Shown: in pieces, positions 41,954-48,692 of the stretch
Position numbering within the stretch: the first letter of the stretch is position 1
Layout of the letters: each line of letters opens with the position of its first letter
Assembly: GCA_964495935.1 (NCBI GenBank)
Contig: CAZBXQ010000021.1
Location: 1 to 48,692, forward strand
Length of the DNA: 48,692 nucleotides
Source: JAJYSO01 sp964495935
Lineage (GTDB): Bacteria > Bacteroidota > Bacteroidia > Flavobacteriales > Flavobacteriaceae
Direction of reading: 5' to 3'
Position numbers and translations under genes: made by a program
The notes under the pieces: generated by a model
What the model was told of the DNA's origin: nothing
Seen by the model: only the letters and a program-made list of their open reading frames with translations
The model's database searches: none

Positions 41954-43030
41954 ATGAAAATTTTAGACTGGTATATTCTCAAGCGTTATTTTGCCACTTT
42001 CGGAGTGATGATGCTCCTGTTTATACCCATTGGGATTACGGCCAATCTCGCCGAAAAATTCAACCGGATCAAAGAGGCTCCGGGATTGGAAATAGCCGAA
42101 TACTTTGTCAATTTCACCATCTTCTTTGCCAATATGTTGTTCCCGATTCTGTTGTTTCTCTCCATTATCTGGTTCACCTCCAAATTGGCCAATAACAGCG
42201 AGATTATTGCTTTTTTAAGTTCAGGGGTCTCCTTTTGGCGATTTTTGCGTCCTTACGTTATCGGGGCAACCACAATTACGCTAATTGCCTTGGCTTTGAG
42301 TACCTATATCGCCCCGGCAGCCAGCAAGGGCTATAACGAATTTGTTTATACTTATTTAAAAAACACAAAGAAAGAAGATCGCGAGGCTTCTGAAAATATC
42401 TTTCGTCAGATTAATGAAAATGAGTTCATTTACACTACCAAATTCAATAAAACCACTAAAACCGCCAATAATTTTCTACTCGAACATTTTGAAGGCCATA
42501 AAATGACCTTTAAAATAAAAGCAACCAGCATCAAATACAATAAAATAGATTCTACTTACACCCTCAATAATTACAAAAAACGGATCATCACTGATGAAGA
42601 AGATATCTTAGAAAGTGCCTATAAAAAAGACACGACCTTCCCTTTTGAATTCGATGCTTTGACGCCCGTAACCTATGTTGCCGAAACATTAAATTACACC
42701 GAATTAAAAGATTTTATTAAAAAACAAAAATTACACGGTTCCAGTAACATCAATCAATATCGCGTAGAAGTATATCGTCGCTGGAGTGTTCCCATCTCGG
42801 CTTTTATTCTCACCATTATTGCGGTATCGGTTTCGGCCATTAAGCGTCGTGGCGGTATCGGGGTGAATCTTATGGTCGGTATCGCAGTTGCTTTTCTCTA
42901 TGTTTTTCTGGATAAGATTTTTGGTACCCTTGCCGAAAAATCTTCGTTTTCTCCCCTACTGGCAGTGTGGATTCCCAATATATTTTTTGGTATTCTGGCA
43001 CTGTTCTTATTGCAAAAAGCGAAACGCTAA
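41954..43030 (+). CDS. LptF/LptG family permease
   Basis: Inner-membrane permease of the lipopolysaccharide export complex, which passes LPS from the LptB ATPase to LptC. 358 aa with hydrophobic segments near 13-32, 50-75, 95-115, then a periplasmic beta-rich domain (about 120-255), and three more segments from about 265 to the end. Four bases after tgt, same operon, an order I recognise from many flavobacteria. LptF or LptG cannot be told apart with confidence, so I give no symbol. Confidence 0.9.
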   Translation: MKILDWYILKRYFATFGVMMLLFIPIGITANLAEKFNRIKEAPGLEIAEYFVNFTIFFANMLFPILLFLSIIWFTSKLANNSEIIAFLSSGVSFWRFLRPYVIGATTITLIALALSTYIAPAASKGYNEFVYTYLKNTKKEDREASENIFRQINENEFIYTTKFNKTTKTANNFLLEHFEGHKMTFKIKATSIKYNKIDSTYTLNNYKKRIITDEEDILESAYKKDTTFPFEFDALTPVTYVAETLNYTELKDFIKKQKLHGSSNINQYRVEVYRRWSVPISAFILTIIAVSVSAIKRRGGIGVNLMVGIAVAFLYVFLDKIFGTLAEKSSFSPLLAVWIPNIFFGILALFLLQKAKR

Positions 43031-43058
43031 ACCCACAATTTATAAGTAGAACTTTTGC

Positions 43059-43066
43059 TATCTTTG
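43059..43066 (+). promoter_or_regulatory. -7 box upstream of accA
   Basis: TATCTTTG, matching TAnnTTTG, 20 bases before the accA start codon. The -33 element is not obvious. Confidence 0.5.
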
Positions 43067-43086
43067 CACAAGATTAAACCAAAAAC

Positions 43087-44040
43087 ATGGAGTACTTAGA
43101 TTTTGAAAAACCTTTGCAAGAACTTCAAGAGCAGTTTGATAAAGCCTGTAAAATTGGAGAAGAGAGCAGTATTGACGTAAGTGGCACTTGCAAGCAAATT
43201 GAACTAAAAATGGAAGCCATAAAAAAGGATCTCTATAAAAATTTAACCCCTTGGCAACGCGTTCAACTTTCCCGACATCCTCAACGTCCCTACACACTGG
43301 ACTACATCAATGGAATCTGTGGAAAAACCTTCTTAGAACTGCATGGTGACCGAAATTTTGGGGATGACAATGCCATGGTCGGCGGCTTAGGAAAAATTAA
43401 GGATCAAAGTTTTATGTTCATCGGCCAGCAAAAAGGACGAAATACGAAGGCCCGACAGTACCGAAATTTTGGAATGGCCAATCCGGAAGGCTATCGCAAA
43501 GCTCTTCGTTTAATGAAATCGGCCGAGAAATTCGGGCTTCCCATTGTTTCATTAATCGATACGCCGGGAGCCTATCCCGGACTGGAAGCCGAAGAACGCG
43601 GGCAAGGCCAGGCAATTGCTCAAAACATTTTGGAGATGAGCCGGTTAAAAGTACCCGTTATCGTTATCGTTATCGGTGAAGGTGCCAGCGGCGGAGCCTT
43701 AGGTATTGGTTTGGGAGACCAAGTCATGATGTTGGAAAACTCCTGGTACTCGGTTATTTCTCCCGAAAATTGTTCTACCATCTTATGGCGCAACTGGGAT
43801 CATAAAGAAAAGGCGGCCGAAGCCTTAAAATTGACGGCTGAAGATGCTAAAAAACTCAACGTGGTTGACGTTATTATCGAGGAGCCCTTGGGAGGAGCGC
43901 ATCACGACCCCGAGACCATGTGTAAAACCTTGGAAAAAGAAATTCTGGCGGCTTTTGACAAACTAAAAAACTTATCAGCAAAGGAATTGGTTAAAAATCG
44001 AATAAAAAAATACGCCGAAATGGGCGTTTACAAAAGTTAA
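43087..44040 (+). CDS. accA: Acetyl-CoA carboxylase carboxyltransferase subunit alpha
   Basis: Alpha half of the carboxyltransferase that moves carboxyl from biotin to acetyl-CoA, making malonyl-CoA for fatty acid synthesis. 317 aa, full length. The helical N-terminus is followed by the crotonase-like fold with ELHGDRNFGDD, the LIDTPGAYPGLEAEERGQ oxyanion segment and VIGEGASGGALGIG. The beta subunit and biotin carrier are not in the window. It has its own promoter box and terminator. Confidence 0.97.
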   Translation: MEYLDFEKPLQELQEQFDKACKIGEESSIDVSGTCKQIELKMEAIKKDLYKNLTPWQRVQLSRHPQRPYTLDYINGICGKTFLELHGDRNFGDDNAMVGGLGKIKDQSFMFIGQQKGRNTKARQYRNFGMANPEGYRKALRLMKSAEKFGLPIVSLIDTPGAYPGLEAEERGQGQAIAQNILEMSRLKVPVIVIVIGEGASGGALGIGLGDQVMMLENSWYSVISPENCSTILWRNWDHKEKAAEALKLTAEDAKKLNVVDVIIEEPLGGAHHDPETMCKTLEKEILAAFDKLKNLSAKELVKNRIKKYAEMGVYKS

Positions 44041-44063
44041 ACTTCGGAGACTTAGGAGCTTTC

Positions 44064-44094
44064 AAAAAACCGAAGTTAAGCCTTCGGTTTTTTT
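44064..44094 (+). terminator. Intrinsic terminator after accA
   Basis: Stem AAAAAACCGAAG (44064-44075) pairs with CTTCGGTTTTTT (44082-44093), loop TTAAGC, with a continued T-run. It starts 24 bases after the accA stop. The A/T flanks let it work on either strand. Confidence 0.92.
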
Positions 44095-44195
44095 AGCGGT
44101 TATCAACATTATAGACAAGTTATTAACAGGTGAAATTGTTCACAACCGGTTAATGTAAGCCAATACATAATGCACATCTCTTTTTAATAAAATTC

Positions 44196-44203
44196 TATTT
44201 TTG
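44196..44203 (+). promoter_or_regulatory. -7 box immediately before dnaB
   Basis: TATTTTTG, matching TAnnTTTG, ends four bases before the dnaB ATG at 44208. With this spacing transcription would start at about the ATG. The -33 element is weak. Confidence 0.5.
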
Positions 44204-44207
44204 TAGC

Positions 44208-45749
44208 ATGGAACAAATAGGGGCAACATACGATTATAAAACCAGAAAAGGCGAACTTGTTAATCTTGAACGCGGAAAACTACCGCCACAAGCTATTGAT
44301 TTAGAGGAAGCTGTACTGGGTGCCATGCTTATCGATAAAAAAGGAGTCGATGAGGCCGTGGATATCCTCTCCCCCGAAGCTTTTTATAAAGCGGCTCACG
44401 GCCATATTTTTGAAGCTATTCACACCTTGTTTGAAGAAGGGGAACCGATTGACTTATTAACCGTTTCAGAAAAACTTAAAAAAGAAAAAAAATTAGAAGC
44501 TGCTGGTGGTGATTTTTACCTGGTTCAGCTTACCCAAAAGGTATCTTCCTCTGCCCATATTGAGTTCCACTCCCGCATTATCCTTCAAAAGTTTATTCAG
44601 CGAAGCTTAATTAAGATTTCCAATGAAATCATCAAAGAATCCTATGATGATTCCACAGACGTCTTCGATTTATTGGATTCTGCCGAATCCAAACTTTACG
44701 ATGTTACCCAAGGCAATATTAAGACTACTACCGAATCGGCTAAAAGTCTGGTTATCCAAGCCAAAAGTCGAATTGAGGAAATCTCCAACAAGGAAGGACT
44801 AAGTGGGATCCCCTCCGGTTTTGAAGAATTGGATAAAATCACCTCGGGATGGCAACCCAGTGACCTCATTATCGTAGCCGCCCGACCCGGGATGGGAAAA
44901 ACAGCCCTGACCCTGTCGATGGCCCGGAATATCGCTGTGGGACAGAATATTCCTGTAGCCTTTTTCTCACTGGAGATGAGTTCCGTCCAGTTGATTACCC
45001 GATTGATCTCTTCAGAAACGGAATTGTCTTCAGAAAAACTGCGAACCGGGAATCTGGCTGAACACGAGTGGGAGCAACTCAACGTAAAAGTAAAAGCACT
45101 GGAGAATGCACCGCTTTATATTGATGATACGCCTTCCCTTTCCATTTTTGACCTGCGCGCCAAAGCCCGAAGATTAGCCTCCCAATATGGAATCCAAATT
45201 ATCTTTATTGACTACCTGCAATTGATGACGGCCTCCCTAAAACACAAAGGAGGGAATCGGGAGCAGGAGATCTCGACCATCTCCAGGAACCTCAAAGCAC
45301 TGGCCAAAGAATTAGATATTCCGGTGATTGCCTTGTCCCAGCTGTCTCGTGCAGTAGAAACCCGCGGAGGCAGCAAACGCCCGCTATTATCCGACTTGCG
45401 AGAATCGGGTGCCATTGAACAGGATGCCGACATTGTATCCTTTATCTACCGCCCGGAATACTACGGAATTGATGAATGGGATGACGAAGAGCGTACACCC
45501 ACTAAAAATCAAGCAGAATTTATTGTATCCAAACACCGTAATGGTGCTCAAGGAACCATTAAACTTAAATTTCTTGGCCATCTTGGTAAGTTTGACAACC
45601 TGGATACTTTTGGAGGAATTGACAGTGAATTCGGATCCGCGCTAAACGACGATTTTACCTCCAGTCTCCCTTCTGAAGAAGAGGCTTTTGGCAGCTCGTT
45701 AAATGATTTATCATCAACCGACGATCCAGACGACGGGATTCCGTTCTAA
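44208..45749 (+). CDS. dnaB: Replicative DNA helicase
   Basis: Hexameric helicase that opens the replication fork. 513 aa. The N-terminal domain runs about 24-130 (PPQAIDLEEAVLGAML). The RecA-like domain follows with Walker A ARPGMGKT (225-232), Walker B IIFIDYLQLM, and SQLSRAVETR with RPLLSDLRESGAIEQDAD. The tail after about 460 is acidic and low in complexity. No other in-frame ATG upstream or near downstream gives a better start. Full length, no intein. Confidence 0.97.
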   Translation: MEQIGATYDYKTRKGELVNLERGKLPPQAIDLEEAVLGAMLIDKKGVDEAVDILSPEAFYKAAHGHIFEAIHTLFEEGEPIDLLTVSEKLKKEKKLEAAGGDFYLVQLTQKVSSSAHIEFHSRIILQKFIQRSLIKISNEIIKESYDDSTDVFDLLDSAESKLYDVTQGNIKTTTESAKSLVIQAKSRIEEISNKEGLSGIPSGFEELDKITSGWQPSDLIIVAARPGMGKTALTLSMARNIAVGQNIPVAFFSLEMSSVQLITRLISSETELSSEKLRTGNLAEHEWEQLNVKVKALENAPLYIDDTPSLSIFDLRAKARRLASQYGIQIIFIDYLQLMTASLKHKGGNREQEISTISRNLKALAKELDIPVIALSQLSRAVETRGGSKRPLLSDLRESGAIEQDADIVSFIYRPEYYGIDEWDDEERTPTKNQAEFIVSKHRNGAQGTIKLKFLGHLGKFDNLDTFGGIDSEFGSALNDDFTSSLPSEEEAFGSSLNDLSSTDDPDDGIPF

Positions 45750-45784
45750 TTGGTTATATGAGGTAATTAGGGGAAGTGACTAAG

Positions 45785-45960
45785 CAGTGAAGTGAAGTTA
45801 CGTGAAAAGGGGGAATCGATGAAATGGTTAATTGATGAATCGAGAGGCCATATAAACACCTAACCGGTTAAATAAAACAACATGAAAAAGGTGAATCGGT
45901 GAAGTGGTTAATTGATGAGTCAAACCTAAACGATTAAACAGTGAATCGGTTAAACAGCAC
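45785..45960. repeat. Left part of degenerate tandem repeat array
   Basis: Words such as GTGAATCGGTGAA, GTTAATTGATGA, GGCCATATAAACACCTAA and CGATTAAACAG recur here and in the larger array after the four-helix-bundle gene (46390-47034). The array therefore continues on both sides of that gene. The repeats vary in order and spacing, so this part is a degraded tract. Confidence 0.8.
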
Positions 45961-45971
45961 AATAACAAGCC

Positions 45972-46292
45972 ATGTCTCACAAATATTCTTTTGAAAAACT
46001 TCAGGTTTATCAGGAAGCATTAGATTTTTGCGTAGAAATTAGAAAAATAACAGAGTCATTCCCAAAAGAAGAAAAATATGGATTGACAAGTCAATTGAAA
46101 CGATCGGCTGATAGTATAGGAGCTAACCTCGCTGAGGGTTCTGGACGATCATCCAATTACGATCAAGCACATTTTACCAATATTGCATTTGGATCTGCCT
46201 TAGAAACTATACATCATTTAAATTTGGCTCTTCAGTGTGACTTTATTTATACATGGAAAGACCTATTTCTCCTTAAGAAAGGAAATGGATAA
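45972..46292 (+). CDS. Four-helix-bundle protein (S23/IVP family), frameshifted C-terminus
   Basis: Member of the small four-helix-bundle family first seen in 23S rRNA intervening sequences; function unknown. Seen: FEKLQVYQEALDFCVEIRKIT, SQLKRSADSIGANLAEGSGR and NIAFGSALETIHHLNLAL, all family landmarks. The frame reads through TWKDLFLLKKGNG to a stop at 46290-46292, but from 46264 another frame continues with the expected ending YFSLRKEMDKIINKLNALYKYQ up to a stop at 46390-46392. One base is thus extra, or two missing, near 46258-46266. It could be a real decay or a sequence error. It is embedded in a repeat array. Confidence 0.85.
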   Translation: MSHKYSFEKLQVYQEALDFCVEIRKITESFPKEEKYGLTSQLKRSADSIGANLAEGSGRSSNYDQAHFTNIAFGSALETIHHLNLALQCDFIYTWKDLFLLKKGNG

Positions 46293-46389
46293 AATAATTA
46301 ACAAATTGAATGCCCTATACAAATACCAAATCAATAACAAAGAGACCTTGAAAAAGAGGACAACTCGACAATCAAGGAAACAGAAAGGT

Positions 46390-47034
46390 TAATCGGTGAG
46401 TCAAACAACGGTTAAACAAAACAACGTGAAAAAGGGTGAATCGGTGAAATGGTTAATCGGTGAACCGAAAGGCCATATAAACAGCTAAACGATTAAACGG
46501 TTAATCAGTTAAACCAAGCAACGTGAAAAGGGTGAATCGGTTAATCGGTTAATTGATGAGTCAAACCTAAACGATTAAACAGTTAAACGGTTAAACCAAA
46601 CAACGTAAAAAAGGGTGAATCGGTGAAATGGTTAATCGGTGAACCGAAAGGCCATATAAACACCTAAACGATTAAACAGTTAATCAGTTAAACCAAGCAA
46701 CGTGAAAAAGGATGAATCGGTGAAGTGGTTAATCGGTGAATCGAAAGGCCATATAAACACCTAAACGGTTAATCAGTTAAACAAGTAAACGATTAAACCA
46801 AACAACGTGAAAAAGGGTGAATCGGTGAAGTGGTTAATCGGTGAATCGAAAGGCCATATAAACACCTAAACGGTTAATCAGTTAAACAAGTAAACGATTA
46901 AACCAAACAACGTGAAAAGGATGAATCGATGAAGTGGTTAATCGATGAGTCAAACCTAAACGATTAAACAGTTAAACGGTTAAACAAAACAACATGAAAA
47001 GGGTTAATCGGTGAACCGAAAGGTCATATAAACA
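46390..47034. repeat. Degenerate tandem array with 105-bp higher-order unit
   Basis: Variants of TTAATCGGTGAA, GTTAAACGG, GATTAAAC and GGCCATATAAACACC alternate. Two successive copies of a 105-bp unit (46701-46805 and 46806-46910) differ at one base as I read them, and a third begins at 46911 and diverges. Earlier parts have the same words in other orders. There are no unique spacers, so this is not a CRISPR array. No coding frame is conserved. The array stops at the gene with the TTG start and the assembly gap. Confidence 0.9.
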
Positions 47035-47089
47035 GTTAAACAAAACAACATTGAATAGGCTATTCTTCCTTTTATTGGTAATTCTGCTT

Positions 47090-47189
47090 NNNNNNNNNNN
47101 NNNNNNNNNNNNNNNNNNNNNNNNNNNNNNNNNNNNNNNNNNNNNNNNNNNNNNNNNNNNNNNNNNNNNNNNNNNNNNNNNNNNNNNNN
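47090..47189. other. Assembly gap of 100 N with overlapping flanks
   Basis: Exactly 100 N. The 55 bases before it (47035-47089) are identical to the 55 bases after it (47190-47244). The gap therefore looks like a placeholder between two contigs that overlap, not missing sequence of known length. Confidence 0.97.
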
Positions 47190-47205
47190 GTTAAACAAAA
47201 CAACA

Positions 47206-48465
47206 TTGAATAGGCTATTCTTCCTTTTATTGGTAATTCTGCTTCCTCAACCGGTATTTCCTTCCCACATCTTAATCCCCATGGATGCCGATACCCAGGA
47301 AAATCACCTCAAAGCCTATGGTATTACCTATTGGGTGCTCTCAAAAGGAGAGAAAGTCAATTGGCTCTTAAATTACCGAGGGGGATCCTTTTTACTGCCC
47401 GATGCACAAGCTATTCGAGAAGAATTGAAGATTCGAGGTGTCTCTTTCGAAATCATAAGTAACGAAGAAACACAATCCATTTTAGACGAAATTAGTAGCC
47501 CCTCCAAGAATCAGGAAGCCGTTATTTTAGAAAAAGCTCCTAAAATCGCTGTTTATACTCCCAAAGGAAATCCGCCCTGGGACGACGCCGTCACGATGGC
47601 TCTTACCTATGCCGAAATTCCATACGATAAAGTGTATGATAAAGAAGTGCTCGATGATGAATTGGCAGCATACGACTGGGTGCATCTCCATCACGAGGAC
47701 TTCACGGGGCAATATGGTAAATTTTATGGAGCCTATCGCGCAGCTCCCTGGTATATCAAACAAAAAGAGGAAGCGGAAGCCCTGGCCAAAGAATTGGGAT
47801 ATGATAAGGTTTCGGATGAAAAGCTGGCGGTTGCTCAAAAAATAAAGGAATACGTCATCGGCGGCGGATTTATGTTTGCGATGTGCAGTGCTACAGACTC
47901 CTTTGACATTGCCCTGGCCGCCCAGGATACCGATATCTGCGAACCGATGTTTGACGGCGATCCCAGCGAACCCGGATATCAAAAAAAACTGGATTTCTCA
48001 CAGACTTTCGCATTCCGAGACTTTATCCTTGAAAAGGATCCAACGGTCTATTCTTTTTCGAACATTGATATGACTTATAAAAGAAACATACCCCGGGAAG
48101 AAGATTACTTCAGTCTGCGAACCTTCTCTGCGAAGTGGGATCCCATCCCTACTATGCTAACTCAAAACCACACAGCCCTCGTCAAGGGCTTTATGGGGCA
48201 AACCACCGCCTTTGATTCCAACTATATCAAACCCACCGTCATTATTATGGGAGAAAACAAGCGGAACGGCGAAGCTCGCTATATTCACGGAAATAGGGGA
48301 AAAGGATTCTTTACTTTTTATGGCGGTCACGATCCCGAAGATTATGCCCATCGGGTAGGTGATGCCAAAACCGAACTGGAGCTCCACCCCACCTCGCCCG
48401 GGTATCGTCTTATCCTGAACAATATACTATTTCCGGCGGCTAAGCCCAAGCATCACAAAACGTGA
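47206..48465 (+). CDS. Secreted protein of the family usually annotated asparagine synthetase B
   Basis: A 419-aa protein with a signal peptide (about 1-19: MNRLFFLLLVILLPQPVFPS) read from a TTG at 47206; the first ATG (47281) would remove the signal. The rest resembles a conserved Bacteroidota family that often follows dnaB and is commonly labelled asparagine synthetase B. I see no synthetase domain. The stretch EYVIGGGFMFAMCSATDSFDIA (about residues 216-237) looks like the nucleophile turn of class I glutamine-amidotransferase-like or ThuA-like folds, with Cys at the turn. The function is unknown. The first 39 bases of the gene are duplicated on the other side of the gap, so the upstream contig ends inside this gene. 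Confidence 0.8.
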   Translation: MNRLFFLLLVILLPQPVFPSHILIPMDADTQENHLKAYGITYWVLSKGEKVNWLLNYRGGSFLLPDAQAIREELKIRGVSFEIISNEETQSILDEISSPSKNQEAVILEKAPKIAVYTPKGNPPWDDAVTMALTYAEIPYDKVYDKEVLDDELAAYDWVHLHHEDFTGQYGKFYGAYRAAPWYIKQKEEAEALAKELGYDKVSDEKLAVAQKIKEYVIGGGFMFAMCSATDSFDIALAAQDTDICEPMFDGDPSEPGYQKKLDFSQTFAFRDFILEKDPTVYSFSNIDMTYKRNIPREEDYFSLRTFSAKWDPIPTMLTQNHTALVKGFMGQTTAFDSNYIKPTVIIMGENKRNGEARYIHGNRGKGFFTFYGGHDPEDYAHRVGDAKTELELHPTSPGYRLILNNILFPAAKPKHHKT

Positions 48466-48512
48466 GGTATTTCAATCTCAATGAAAACCAAGCAGAGCCG
48501 GGTACTAAACCG

Positions 48513-48692
48513 TTACATTGTAGAGTCCCGCACCACCAATTGCGTATCCAGTTCGACACGTTCAAAATCCTTATTCTCCGGATGCTCGAGCAATTCCAAC
48601 ATCTTTTGGGTTGCCACTCTCCCAATTTCATAAGTAGGCTGAACGATGGTAGTCAGTGGAGGATTCAAAGAAAAAGCGTATGTGGAATTGGT
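48513..48692 (-). CDS. LacI-family transcriptional regulator, C-terminal fragment (cut by window end)
   Basis: The minus strand reads an open frame from the window edge to a TAA at 48513-48515. Its 59 residues include PPLTTIVQPTYEIGRVA and end ERVELDTQLVVRDSTM, the normal C-terminus of LacI/GalR-type regulators (sugar-binding domain). The DNA-binding part lies outside the window. It probably governs a sugar locus beyond the edge. It faces the preceding gene convergently. Confidence 0.85.
   Translation of the reverse strand, partial: TNSTYAFSLNPPLTTIVQPTYEIGRVATQKMLELLEHPENKDFERVELDTQLVVRDSTM

Noticed and set aside
45972..46392. Four-helix-bundle gene considered as an Avd accessory of a diversity-generating retroelement
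   Set aside because: No reverse transcriptase and no template/variable repeat pair with adenine-directed changes is present.
46390..47034. Array considered as CRISPR
   Set aside because: Repeats have no constant unit with unique spacers, units vary in length and order, and there are no cas genes.
47004..47198. Minus-strand open frame across the N gap
   Set aside because: It depends on reading through 100 unknown bases.

Overview
The window reads as a chromosome segment of a Bacteroidota bacterium, most likely a marine member of the Flavobacteriaceae. The reasons are two SusC/SusD pairs, lipoprotein signal peptides on SusD and on two fucosidases, promoter boxes of the TAnnTTTG type, weak or absent Shine-Dalgarno sequences, and the gene run tgt - LptF/G permease - accA - dnaB. 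I cannot name a genus. The sequence contains one 100-N assembly gap (47090-47189).

Region 1 (about 1-34.1 kb, everything on the minus strand except one candidate small RNA) is a large fucose-glycan utilisation locus. In transcription order it holds an AraC-type regulator, a SusC/SusD pair closed by a strong terminator, a second SusC/SusD pair, then four GH29 alpha-L-fucosidases and one GH3 glycosidase with a PA14 insert, then a FucP-type permease. After these comes a full set of enzymes for the non-phosphorylating L-fucose route: mutarotase, L-fucose dehydrogenase (SDR), L-fuconolactonase, L-fuconate dehydratase, 2-keto-3-deoxy-L-fuconate dehydrogenase (SDR), a diketo-acid hydrolase of the FAH family giving pyruvate plus L-lactate, and an FMN-dependent lactate dehydrogenase. 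A fifth GH29 closes the locus. The logic runs from glycan capture at the outer membrane, through fucose release in the periplasm and proton-coupled uptake, to oxidation to pyruvate. Three members are not explained by this scheme: a secreted M81/MlrC-like metallopeptidase, an AT-rich Abi_2/HEPN-type gene, and a possible small structured RNA beside it. No sulfatase is present.

Region 2 (34.1-36.6 kb) holds an acyl-CoA dehydrogenase and a gene-poor stretch with dispersed repeats. A 160-bp repeat here matches the first 160 bases of the window, so two direct copies bracket the whole fucose locus.

Region 3 (36.6-45.7 kb, plus strand) is housekeeping: an SPFH/band-7 protein, mnmH and selD (selenouridine in tRNA), gpmA, tgt, an LptF/LptG permease, accA and dnaB. 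Several have visible TAnnTTTG boxes. Those of mnmH and dnaB end only four bases before the start codon, suggesting leaderless mRNAs.

Region 4 (45.7-48.7 kb) is a degenerate tandem repeat array with a 105-bp higher-order unit surrounding a frameshifted four-helix-bundle gene. Then come the assembly gap, whose flanks share 55 identical bases, a secreted protein of the family usually labelled asparagine synthetase B, and the C-terminal end of a LacI-type regulator cut by the window edge.

The most interesting observations are a decayed second copy of the AraC gene end upstream of the second SusC, the repeat-bracketed locus, the candidate RNA next to the Abi gene, the Lys-to-Asn change in the putative fucose dehydrogenase, and the repeat array around the four-helix-bundle gene.
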